NCBI RefSeq assembly: GCF_003610785.1 | Contig: NZ_RAQQ01000034.1 | Coordinates: 1 to 42,719 of the forward strand | Direction of reading: 5' to 3' | From: Micromonospora globbae | GTDB taxonomy: Bacteria; Actinomycetota; Actinomycetes; Mycobacteriales; Micromonosporaceae | DNA length: 42,719 nucleotides | Shown here: one piece after another, positions 15,133 through 22,131 of the stretch | Layout: each line of letters starts with the position of its first letter | Position numbering within the stretch: the stretch's first letter is position 1 | Translations under genes and position numbers: made by a program | Notes under the pieces: model-generated | The model's input: only the letters and a program-made list of their open reading frames with translations | The model's database searches: none | Told to the model about the DNA's origin: nothing

Positions 15133-16244
15133 TCCGCGCACTCCTGGCCCGCGCCGGGCTGGTGGCCGCCGCCGCGGTCACCGCCACGCTCGCCACCGCC
15201 GCCCCGGCCGCCGCCCACGGGGCGGACGCGCCCGACGGCACCGACTACCGGACGGTCGTGACCGGGCTCACCCCGGCACGGGACGGGCTGGAGGTGCGGG
15301 CCGTCGAGGCGGGCGCCCGGCTCGAACTGACCAACCGCACCGGCCGTCCCGTCGAGGTGATCGGCTACTCCGGTGAGCCGTACCTGCGCGTCGGCCCGGA
15401 CGCCGTGTACGAGAACACGCGCTCCCCCGCCACCTACCTCAACCGCACCATCGCCGGGGACACCGCCCTGCCGCCGGAGGCCGACCCGGCCGCCGAGCCG
15501 TCCTGGCGGCGGGTGGCCGACGGGTCGAGCGTCCGCTGGCACGACCAGCGCGCCCTGTACCGGGAGTCCGCCCCGCCGGCCGCCGTCCGGGCCGCCCCGG
15601 ACCGGGAGCACCGGGTCCGGGACTGGACGATCCCGCTGCGCGACGGCGGGTCGGAGCCGATGGAGATCCACGGCACCCTCGACTGGGTGCCGCCGCCGGA
15701 CGCGTACACCTGGTGGGCGGTGTCGATCGTCGGGCTGCTCGCGGTCGGCGCGCTCGGGCTGCTGCCGGCCGCGTCCGTGCCCGGCGGGCGGGCGCTCGCC
15801 GGGCTGGGCGGGCTGCTGGTCGTCGGCGGGGCGGCCGGTGTCGCGTACGCCGTGGGTCGGGAGCTGGACGCCGGCGCCGAAGGGCTGGGCGGGGTGCTGC
15901 TGGCCCTGCTCACCGGGCAGCTGTGGATGCTGCTGACCGGGCTCGGCGCGATGGCGGCGGGCGCGTACGCGCTGGCCCGCCGGCCCGCCGCCGACTTCGC
16001 CGTGGCGCTGGCCGGCACGTGCCTCGCGCTGTTCGCCGGGGTGGCGAACGCCGCCGTCTTCTCCCGCGCGGTCGCGCCGGCGCCCTGGGCGGCCACCTGG
16101 GCGCGGGTGCTGGTCGCGGTCATCCTGATCGTCGGGGTGGGTGGCCTGGCCGCCGGCGCCCTCCGCCTGCACGCCACCCGCACCCAAACCCCCACCCCCG
16201 GCACCCCCAAAACCCCCCGCGCCGCGACGCCCTCCCCCGCCTGA
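15129..16244 (+). CDS. Unknown exported/membrane protein coupled to the DsbA-like gene
   Basis: Start GTG 15129 overlaps the previous stop. The 371-residue product has a signal peptide ending AAPAAAH, an outside domain of about 170 residues (GTDYRT, LTNRTGRPVEVIGYSGEPYLR, NTRSPATYLNR, RWHDQRALY motifs), then five or so membrane helices (about 193-350) and a Thr/Pro tail. I recall close relatives in many actinomycetes beside copper or redox genes but know no function. His after the signal site and RWHDQR could bind metal. No Cys pair is seen. Convergent with cbiO, with palindrome copy 3 between. Confidence 0.82.
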   Translation: MIRALLARAGLVAAAAVTATLATAAPAAAHGADAPDGTDYRTVVTGLTPARDGLEVRAVEAGARLELTNRTGRPVEVIGYSGEPYLRVGPDAVYENTRSPATYLNRTIAGDTALPPEADPAAEPSWRRVADGSSVRWHDQRALYRESAPPAAVRAAPDREHRVRDWTIPLRDGGSEPMEIHGTLDWVPPPDAYTWWAVSIVGLLAVGALGLLPAASVPGGRALAGLGGLLVVGGAAGVAYAVGRELDAGAEGLGGVLLALLTGQLWMLLTGLGAMAAGAYALARRPAADFAVALAGTCLALFAGVANAAVFSRAVAPAPWAATWARVLVAVILIVGVGGLAAGALRLHATRTQTPTPGTPKTPRAATPSPA

Positions 16245-16248
16245 CCCA

Positions 16249-16323
16249 CCGCGATCTTGCAGTTCGTGCCCCTGAGATGCGGCATTAGTCGTATTTGCCG
16301 GGGCAGAAAGTGCAAGATCGCGG
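16249..16323. repeat. Intergenic palindrome, related copy 3
   Basis: The outer arms CCGCGATCTTGC and GCAAGATCGCGG match exactly; the inner arms (ending GCCCC/GGGGC) carry three mismatches. The loop is about 26 bases. Like copies 1 and 2 it has a GATC near the outer end followed by a TT step, and lies between genes, here a convergent pair. Its arm sequence differs, so membership in the same family is less certain. Confidence 0.7.
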
Positions 16324-16342
16324 GGAGGCCCCGCGCGGGGGG

Positions 16343-17116
16343 TTACGCGCGGGTGGTGGCGCGGGGGTTGAAGCCGTACGGGAGTTCCAGGCGGTGCCGC
16401 GCCAGCAGGTCGGCGTCGGTGAGCACGTCGACGGTGGGGCCGTCGGCCACGATCCGGCCACCGTCGAGGATCACCGAGCGGTCGCACAGCTCGGCGGCGT
16501 ACGGCAGGTCGTGGGTCACCATGAGCAGCGTCACGGGCAGCCCGCGGAGGATCTCGGCCAACTCGCGCCGGGAGGCCGGGTCGAGGTTCGACGACGGCTC
16601 GTCGAGCACCAGGATCTCCGGGTGCATGGCGAGCACGGTGGCCACCGCCACCCGGCGGCGCTGCCCGAACGACAGGTGGTGCGGGGCGCGGTCCCGGTGC
16701 TCCGACATGCCCACCGCGGCGAGCGCCTCGTCGACCCGGGCGGCCAGCTCCGGCCCCCGCAGCCCCAGGTTCGCCGGGCCGAACGCCACGTCCTCGGCGA
16801 CCGTCGGGAGGAAGAGCTGGTCGTCCGGGTCCTGGAAGACGATGCCCACCCGCCGTCGCACCTCACCGAGGGTCGCCCGGTCCGGCGTGACGGTCAGCCC
16901 GCCGACGCTCACCGTCCCCTCGGTCGGGGTGAGGATGCCGTTGAGGTGCAGCACCAGCGTGGTCTTGCCCGCCCCGTTCGGCCCGAGCAGGGCCACCCGC
17001 CCACCGCGCGGGACGGTGAGGTCCACCCCGTGCAGGGCCACGTGCCCGTCGGGGTACGCGTAGCGGACCCCACGGACGTCCAGGCTGGGTGTCGTCGGCT
17101 GCACGTCCCCGATCAT
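16343..17116 (-). CDS. cbiO: Cobalt/nickel ECF transporter ATP-binding protein
   Basis: The 257-residue ABC ATPase has Walker A GPNGAGKTT, Q-loop VFQDPDDQLF, signature LSFGQRRRVA, Walker B ILVLDEPSSNLD and H-loop THDLPYA. The PDDQLF sequence after the Q-loop is typical of CbiO/EcfA ATPases. It powers metal uptake with CbiQ and CbiM. ATG 17116 overlaps the cbiQ stop as ATGA. Last gene of the cbiM-N-Q-O operon. Cobalt versus nickel cannot be decided from the ATPase. Confidence 0.93.
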   Translation of the reverse strand: MIGDVQPTTPSLDVRGVRYAYPDGHVALHGVDLTVPRGGRVALLGPNGAGKTTLVLHLNGILTPTEGTVSVGGLTVTPDRATLGEVRRRVGIVFQDPDDQLFLPTVAEDVAFGPANLGLRGPELAARVDEALAAVGMSEHRDRAPHHLSFGQRRRVAVATVLAMHPEILVLDEPSSNLDPASRRELAEILRGLPVTLLMVTHDLPYAAELCDRSVILDGGRIVADGPTVDVLTDADLLARHRLELPYGFNPRATTRA

Positions 17117-17883
17117 GTCAGGACGACGGCGGTGGCGGCGATGGCGGCCGCCACCACGGGAACGGTGGCCGCGGCGAGCCACTGCCCGGTCGTGGCCGCG
17201 CCCGCGCCCTGCCACACGGCCGGCATCCGCCCGGTGTAGCCGCGCGAGAGCATCGCGAGGTACACCCGCTCGCCGCGCTCGAAGGCGCGGAGGAACAGCG
17301 CGCCGACGCCGGCCGCGAAGCCGCGCAGCTGCCAGAGGAAGCGCGGGTCGTCACCCCGCGAGATCCGCGCCACCCGCATCCGCCGCGCCTCGCCGATCAG
17401 CACGTCGAGGTAGCGCAGCATGAACGTGGCGATCTGGGTGAGCACCTGGGGGCAGCGCAGCCGGTCCAGGCCGACGATCAGGTCGCGGCTGGTGGTGGTC
17501 GCGGCGAGCAGCAGCGAGGCGAGGACCCCGAGCGTGCCCTTGGCCAGGATGTTCCAGCTGCCGTACAGCCCCTCGACGGACAGGTGCAGCCCCGCGACGG
17601 CGACCCGCTCCCCCGTGCCCAGGAACGGCAGCGCCACCGCGAAGAGCACGAACGGCAGTTCGATCATCGCCCGGCGGAGCAGCCAGCCCGGACCGACCCG
17701 GGCCAGCGCCGCGACCGCCGCCACCAGCAGCGCGTACCCCCCGAAGGCCCAGAAGGCCTCCCGGGGGGTGGCCACCACCGCGACGGTGAAGACCACCATC
17801 GCCACGATCTTGACCTCGGGCGGCAGCCGGTGCACCGGCGAGGCGCTCTCGCGGTACAGCACGTGCCCGTGACCGGCGCCCAC
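17113..17883 (-). CDS. cbiQ: Cobalt/nickel ECF transporter transmembrane protein
   Basis: The 256-residue EcfT-type membrane protein starts with GTG 17883, five bases after the preceding stop. It has membrane helices at about 32-110 and near 235-255. The coupling helices are marked by ARISRGDD and the second AxxxRG motif LAMLSRGYTGR, which contact the ATPase. The segment YRESASPVHRLPPEVKI is typical of CbiQ N-termini. It links CbiM to CbiO in the transporter. Confidence 0.93.
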   Translation of the reverse strand: MGAGHGHVLYRESASPVHRLPPEVKIVAMVVFTVAVVATPREAFWAFGGYALLVAAVAALARVGPGWLLRRAMIELPFVLFAVALPFLGTGERVAVAGLHLSVEGLYGSWNILAKGTLGVLASLLLAATTTSRDLIVGLDRLRCPQVLTQIATFMLRYLDVLIGEARRMRVARISRGDDPRFLWQLRGFAAGVGALFLRAFERGERVYLAMLSRGYTGRMPAVWQGAGAATTGQWLAAATVPVVAAAIAATAVVLT

Positions 17884-17888
17884 CGCCG

Positions 17889-18332
17889 TCAGCTCCGGGT
17901 CGCCGGGCCGCCGGCCGCCGGCGCCGCGTCGGGCGCCGTACCCGCGCCCGCGGTCGTGGCGGCGTCGGTCGTCGTGCCCCCACCCGCGGTCGCCGCGGCG
18001 CCCCGGCGGCGGAGCAGCCAGAAGGCGCCGGCGCCCACGGCGAAGGTGAGCAGCACGCCGAGCACCCCGGAGAGCCCGGTGGAGAGGAAGGCGTTGTCGA
18101 TGCCGCGTACGCCGTAGTCGGCCAGCGGGCTGTCGGCCAGCTCGTGGTCCCTGGCCTGCTGCGCGGGGCAGCTGCCGCCGGTGATGTTGTGGTCGGCGTC
18201 GACCGTGCAGCCCTTGAGCAGGGAGGAGTCCAGCCCGTCCGGGTGGGAGGAGGCGTAGTTGCTCACCACCCCGGCGAGCAGCAGGGCGACCAGCAGGCCG
18301 CCGACGACGAACGCCCAGGGACGCTTGTTCAC
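17889..18332 (-). CDS. PDGLE-domain/CbiN-like component
   Basis: The 147-residue protein has an N-terminal membrane helix, the PDGL motif (SSHPDGLDSSLLKGC), a loop with two Cys (KGCTVDADHN and GGSCPAQ) and a second membrane helix near 105, then an Ala/Thr/Gly-rich tail. It serves as the small CbiN/NikN-type subunit found between CbiM and CbiQ. Its ATG overlaps the cbiM stop as ATGA. The Cys/His loop could touch metal, but this is speculative. Confidence 0.85.
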   Translation of the reverse strand: MNKRPWAFVVGGLLVALLLAGVVSNYASSHPDGLDSSLLKGCTVDADHNITGGSCPAQQARDHELADSPLADYGVRGIDNAFLSTGLSGVLGVLLTFAVGAGAFWLLRRRGAAATAGGGTTTDAATTAGAGTAPDAAPAAGGPATRS

Positions 18333-19045
18333 CGGACACCTCCGACGGCCGGGACGGCGGGCGCGGCGGCGGGACGCAGCCCGCGCAGCGCGTAGACGAG
18401 GTCGGGACGCACCTTGGCGACGGTGACCACCGTGGTCGCGGTGATCAGACCCTCACCGATGCCGATCAGCAGGTGGGCGCCGGCCATGGTGCCGGCCAGG
18501 CCCACCAGGTTGCCGCCGAGGTCCGCGGTGCCGCCCAGCCAGTACTGCACGATGAAGCCCTGCGAGGCGACCAGCACGCTGAGCACGGAGGACACGAACG
18601 CGGTCACCGCGAGGCCCGCGGGCGTACGCGGCAGCACGCGCAGCAGCAGGGCGATGAGCAGGTACGCCGCCGCGGTGCCGAGCAGCGCCATGTTGGTGAT
18701 GTTCAGCCCGAGCATGGCCACGCCGCCGTCGCCGAAGACGAGGGCCTGCACGACGAGCACCACGGCGACGCAGAGGGCGCCGACCCAGGGGCCGACCAGC
18801 AGTGCGGCCAGCGCGCCGCCGAGCAGGTGGCCGCTCACGCCGGCCGTGAAGATCGGGAAGTTGAGCATCTGCACGGCGAAGATGAACGCCGCGACGAGTC
18901 CGGCCATCGGGGCGAGCCGGTCGTCCAGGTCCCGCCGGCCGCGCAGCACGCAGACGGTCAGGGCGGCCAGGGCGAGCGCCGCGAAGACCGCGGCCACGGG
19001 ACCGTTGATGATCCCGTTCGAGATGTGCATCGCAAGGGTTTCCAC
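18329..19045 (-). CDS. cbiM: Cobalt/nickel ECF transporter substrate-binding protein CbiM/NikM
   Basis: CbiM is the membrane S-component that binds Co2+ or Ni2+. The product has six or seven helices and the motifs MHISNGIING, FPIFTAGVSGHLLGG and GEGLITA, with conserved His residues. In NikM structures the free amino end and the second-residue His bind the metal, which would favour ATG 19030 (MHIS...). However, GGGAGG at 19055-19050 is placed for GTG 19045, giving VETLAMHIS. I give the longer form and flag the conflict. It is the first gene of the operon; a Nur-like palindrome lies about 66 bases upstream. Confidence 0.9.
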   Translation of the reverse strand: METLAMHISNGIINGPVAAVFAALALAALTVCVLRGRRDLDDRLAPMAGLVAAFIFAVQMLNFPIFTAGVSGHLLGGALAALLVGPWVGALCVAVVLVVQALVFGDGGVAMLGLNITNMALLGTAAAYLLIALLLRVLPRTPAGLAVTAFVSSVLSVLVASQGFIVQYWLGGTADLGGNLVGLAGTMAGAHLLIGIGEGLITATTVVTVAKVRPDLVYALRGLRPAAAPAVPAVGGVR

Positions 19046-19110
19046 GCGACCTCCCAGAGCGGCGGGCTCGTCCTCGCCGGCGGCATCAGACTATTTCCCG
19101 TGCCTTTTAG

Positions 19111-19127
19111 TTGCCAAGGGTTGGCAA
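19111..19127. promoter_or_regulatory. Nur-like palindrome between cbiM and bcp
   Basis: TTGCCAAGGGTTGGCAA is a perfect inverted repeat, itself nested in GCCTT...AAGGC (19102-19133). It agrees at 10 of 12 fixed positions with the Streptomyces Nur box as I recall it (TTGCA-A, 5 bases, TTGCAA). Nur is a nickel-responsive Fur-family repressor of nickel uptake. The site is in the divergent region before cbiM, so a nickel-type transporter under Nur is plausible. It also lies about 85 bases before bcp. Confidence 0.55.
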
Positions 19128-19211
19128 CAAGGCATGCGCTTGATCACGGCGTCGGCGCGGCCGGGGTTCGCCGGCGACCGGACGACCGCGCCCGGCGGTA
19201 GGGTCGGGGCC

Positions 19212-19682
19212 ATGACCGACCGCCTCGCCCCGGGTGACCCGGCGCCCGACTTCACCCTCCCCACCGACACCGGCGACACGCTCTCCCTGGCGGACCTGCG
19301 CGGCCGCCGCGTGATCCTCTACGCCTACCCGGCCGCCATGACCCCCGGCTGCACGAAGCAGGCCTGCGACTTCCGCGACTCCCTCGCCTCGTTGCAGGCC
19401 GCCGGTTACGAGGTGGTGGGCATCTCCCCCGACAAGCCGGAGAAGCTGGCCACGTTCCGCGAGCGCGACGCCATCACCTTCCCGCTCGTCTCCGACACCG
19501 ACAAGTCGGTGCTGACCGCCTACGGCGCGTACGGCGAGAAGCAGCTCTACGGCAAGACGGTGACCGGGGTGATCCGCTCCACGTTCGTCATCGACCCGGA
19601 CGGCAAGATCGAGCGGGCGCTCTACAACGTCAAGGCCACCGGGCACGTCGCCAAGCTCCGCCGCGACCTCGGCCTCGACTGA
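19212..19682 (+). CDS. bcp: Thioredoxin-dependent thiol peroxidase (Bcp/PrxQ)
   Basis: The 156-residue peroxiredoxin has peroxidatic Cys47 in TPGCTKQAC and resolving Cys52, spaced as in the BCP/PrxQ group. APDFTLPTDTG at the start and STFVIDPDGKIERA near the end are typical. It reduces peroxides in the cytosol using thioredoxin. ATG 19212. It is divergent from cbiM across the Nur-like site. One oddity is YAYPAAMTPGC, where most members have FYPKAxTPGC. Confidence 0.93.
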   Translation: MTDRLAPGDPAPDFTLPTDTGDTLSLADLRGRRVILYAYPAAMTPGCTKQACDFRDSLASLQAAGYEVVGISPDKPEKLATFRERDAITFPLVSDTDKSVLTAYGAYGEKQLYGKTVTGVIRSTFVIDPDGKIERALYNVKATGHVAKLRRDLGLD

Positions 19683-19752
19683 GCCCGGGCGCTCCCTGGG
19701 CCGAGGCCGGACTCCGTCCGGCGGTGCGCGGCACCTAGACTCAGCAGCGCAC

Positions 19753-19838
19753 GCGGGAGTGGCGTAACGGCAGCCGCGGTAGGTTTAGGTCCTATTGTCC
19801 GAAAGGACGTGGGGGTTCGAATCCCCCCTCCCGCACCA
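19753..19838 (+). tRNA. tRNA-Leu (anticodon TAG)
   Basis: The sequence folds with acceptor arms GCGGGAG/CTCCCGC. The anticodon stem GTAGG/CCTAT holds loop TTTAGGT (anticodon TAG). It has the long class II variable arm (TGTCCGAAAGGACG) and T-arm GGGGGTTCGAATCCCCC. CCA is encoded (19836-19838), unlike the other two tRNAs here. Confidence 0.96.
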
Positions 19839-19894
19839 GCGCGCGATGTCGCCCGCGTCACGATCATGGCCGCGCCCCGGACGCGGCCGTCAGG

Positions 19895-20434
19895 ATGGCG
19901 GACGTGACCCTGCGCTTCGTCCTCGACCCCGAGCTGACCCCGGACCTGCGCGAGCGGATCGTCGCGCTCTGGGTCGACGTCAGCAACGCCGGCGGCGCCG
20001 TCGGCTTCGTGCCGCCGGTGACCGCCGCCGACGTCCGCACCATCGCCGACCCGACGTTCGCCGCGATCGCCGAGGGGCCGGACCGGCTGCTGCTGGGCTA
20101 CGCCGGTGACCGGCTCGTCGCCGCGCTGGTCTTCGCCGACAACCGGTTCGCCCTCAAGGCGCACTGGTGCGTGCTGAAGCGGGTGATGGTCCACCCCGAC
20201 ACGCAGGGCAACGGGTACGGGCTGGCGCTGATGCGCGAGGCCGAACGGATCGGCCGCGAGATGGGTCTGTCCGCGCTGCACGTGACCCTGCGCGACGGGC
20301 TCGGCCTCGACCGGTTCTACCGCCGGCTCGGCTACCGGGAGATCGGGCGGCTGCCCGGCGCGCTGCGGGTGGCCCCGGGCGACGACCGGGACGAGGTGCT
20401 CATGTGGCTCGACCTCACCCCGGAGCACGCCTAG
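19895..20434 (+). CDS. GNAT family N-acetyltransferase
   Basis: The 179-residue product carries the GNAT fold. The acetyl-CoA site is LKRVMVHPDTQGNGYGLALM, fitting R/QxxGxG/A (QGNGYG), after strand 4. The C-terminal motif is FYRRLGYREIGRLPGAL. It transfers an acetyl group to an amine or hydroxyl of unknown identity. ATG 19895. It stands just after tRNA-Leu and is followed by a hairpin terminator; no operon partner is evident. Confidence 0.9.
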   Translation: MADVTLRFVLDPELTPDLRERIVALWVDVSNAGGAVGFVPPVTAADVRTIADPTFAAIAEGPDRLLLGYAGDRLVAALVFADNRFALKAHWCVLKRVMVHPDTQGNGYGLALMREAERIGREMGLSALHVTLRDGLGLDRFYRRLGYREIGRLPGALRVAPGDDRDEVLMWLDLTPEHA

Positions 20435-20443
20435 CCGCCCGCT

Positions 20444-20464
20444 CCGCCTGACAGAATCAGGCGG
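20444..20464. terminator. Hairpin after the GNAT gene
   Basis: CCGCCTGA and TCAGGCGG pair perfectly around CAGAA, 10 bases after the stop codon. Confidence 0.55.
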
Positions 20465-20498
20465 CGGAGGACGTCGACGGAGGGCCGGGAGGCGGCAC

Positions 20499-20876
20499 AT
20501 GCCGGACAGCGAACTCGAGGCGGAGCTGCTGGTCGCGGAGCGCCGGCTCCAGGCCGCGCAACGCGCCGGCGACGTCGCCGCGCTCGACGACCTGCTCGAC
20601 GACCACCTGATCGCCGTCGGCCCGGACGGCGGGAGGTACGCGAAGCAGGACGACCTGGCGGCCCACCGCGACCGGACGTCGGTGATCGACGAGCTGGTCG
20701 AGGAGCAGCTGGAACTGCTCGTGGAGGGTGGCACCGGGGTGACGTTCCTCGTGGCCCGGGTGGCGGGCAGGTTCGGCGGGTCCCCCTTCGCGGCGCGGCT
20801 GCGGTACACCCGCACGTGGATCCACGACGACGACCGCGGCTGGCGGATCCTCGCGGCGCACATCAGCCCGGCCTGA
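20499..20876 (+). CDS. DUF4440 (NTF2-like fold) protein
   Basis: The 125-residue length and pattern fit the SnoaL/NTF2-like DUF4440 group: an N-terminal amphipathic helix (ELLVAERRLQAAQRAGD), LDDLLDDHLIAVGPDGGRY, then beta strands ending YTRTWIHDDDRGWRILAAHIS. Members bind small molecules or act as small enzymes; no specific role can be given. ATG 20499. Confidence 0.85.
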   Translation: MPDSELEAELLVAERRLQAAQRAGDVAALDDLLDDHLIAVGPDGGRYAKQDDLAAHRDRTSVIDELVEEQLELLVEGGTGVTFLVARVAGRFGGSPFAARLRYTRTWIHDDDRGWRILAAHISPA

Positions 20877-20926
20877 CACCGCCGTCGCAGGCGGCGGCGC
20901 CCGACGGCCACGACCATGCGCGGCGG

Positions 20927-21253
20927 CTACGACCGGGACGCCGGACCGGCACGCCGGCGCAGGAGGCCGGCGGCTATCTCGCTGAGCGACTCCAACGGCT
21001 CCGCGAGCGCCGGCCGGCGGCGTAGCTCGTCCTCGAGGCGTACCCGCCACCGGCCGACCTCGAGGAGGCCGGACTGCGGGTCCACCGCCCCGCGCAACCG
21101 CTCACGCGTCTGGTCGAGGTCCGCCTGGCAGGAGACGCCGAGCAGGTCACCGACCTCGGCGCTGAGCCACCCGTACAGGTCGTCGTCGCGGACCGATCCG
21201 ACGAACACCCGGGCCGCGTTCCACGCCACCCGGGGCTGGTGGAGCACTCTCAT
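20927..21253 (-). CDS. Small protein of unknown function
   Basis: The 108-residue product starts at ATG 21253 with GGAGGTG six bases upstream (CCGGAGGTGGCGTGATG). It is mostly helical and rich in Leu, Arg and Glu, with DDLYGWLSAEVGDLLGVSC and RLRGAVDPQSGLLEVGRWRVRLEDEL. No membrane segment or known motif is seen; one Cys is present. It follows the MOSC gene after 19 bases, so they are probably co-transcribed. I do not recognise the family. Confidence 0.7.
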   Translation of the reverse strand: MRVLHQPRVAWNAARVFVGSVRDDDLYGWLSAEVGDLLGVSCQADLDQTRERLRGAVDPQSGLLEVGRWRVRLEDELRRRPALAEPLESLSEIAAGLLRRRAGPASRS

Positions 21254-21272
21254 CACGCCACCTCCGGGACCA

Positions 21273-22127
21273 TCATCGATCCGCCGGTCCGGGCCGGACA
21301 AGGGGACCGTCGGCCGGCACGACCACCGCGTCACCGACGGCCAGCGGGCCGGTGTCCAGGGGAACGAGGTGGAGTCCGAAGAGGAGCTTCTGCCGGACGT
21401 TGCGGTGACGGCCGAGCGTGCGCAGCGGTTCGCGGCCGCGTACCCCGGTCTCCTGGTCGGTGGTGGTCACCACGCAGCGGTCGCACGCTCCGGCGGCGCG
21501 CATCCGCACACCGCCGACGCGCAGCGGCCGGCCCACCCAGCCGTCCTCGGCCCACGCGGGAGCGCCCTCCACGACCAGGTTGGGTCGGAAGCGGTCCATC
21601 GGCACCGCGTCCTCGCCCGCCTCCGCGAGCCGGTCGTTGAGCGCCGCCAGCGACGCCGCGTTCGTCAGGAGCAGCGGGTACGCGTCCGCGAAGGCGACCT
21701 GGTCGCCGGTGTCGTGTTCCCGCTCGTCGGCGGCGAGGTGGCGGGTGGGCTCGGCGAGGAACACCAGCCGGACCGGCCGGCCGAGCAGCGCACCGAGCCA
21801 CCGGTCGGCGGCCGGCCCGGCGGGCAGCGCCGGCACCGGCAGCTTCCGGCTGCGGAAGGTGCGCACCCGCACCGGCTCGCCGCCGACCGGCTCCGGCACG
21901 TCCAGGTCGGGTCGCCCGGCGGCGCGCAGCACGAGACCGCCGTCGCGGGTCGTGGCGTGCAGGGCGACCAGCCGGCTGGTCTCCCGCTGGGTGACGCCGA
22001 CACCGTCGGCGTCCACCACCATCCAGCGCCGGTCGCCGGCCAGACCCCACGGCAGCACGTGCGCGCCGTCGTGGTCGAGCCGATGGCACCCCTTGACGGG
22101 GTACGTGTGGATCGCGCTCAGCCGCAT
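21273..22127 (-). CDS. MOSC domain protein (YcbX/mARC-like)
   Basis: The 284-residue product has the MOSC N-terminal beta-barrel (AIHTYPVKGC, GDRRWMVVDADG) and the C-terminal MOSC domain with MDRFRPNLVVEG and the conserved Cys218 (ACDRCVVTTTDQ) that binds the molybdenum cofactor. Relatives such as YcbX and mARC reduce N-hydroxylated compounds. No ferredoxin domain is attached, so electrons must come from a separate protein. It begins only 4 bases after the methyltransferase stop, so the 22977-20927 genes form one unit. Confidence 0.9.
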   Translation of the reverse strand: MRLSAIHTYPVKGCHRLDHDGAHVLPWGLAGDRRWMVVDADGVGVTQRETSRLVALHATTRDGGLVLRAAGRPDLDVPEPVGGEPVRVRTFRSRKLPVPALPAGPAADRWLGALLGRPVRLVFLAEPTRHLAADEREHDTGDQVAFADAYPLLLTNAASLAALNDRLAEAGEDAVPMDRFRPNLVVEGAPAWAEDGWVGRPLRVGGVRMRAAGACDRCVVTTTDQETGVRGREPLRTLGRHRNVRQKLLFGLHLVPLDTGPLAVGDAVVVPADGPLVRPGPADR

Positions 22128-22131
22128 CCGC

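Noticed and set aside
19046..19211. Cobalamin riboswitch upstream of cbiM
   Set aside because: The gap is 166 bases and lacks a recognisable B12-box or the usual multi-stem layout; a palindromic operator fits better.
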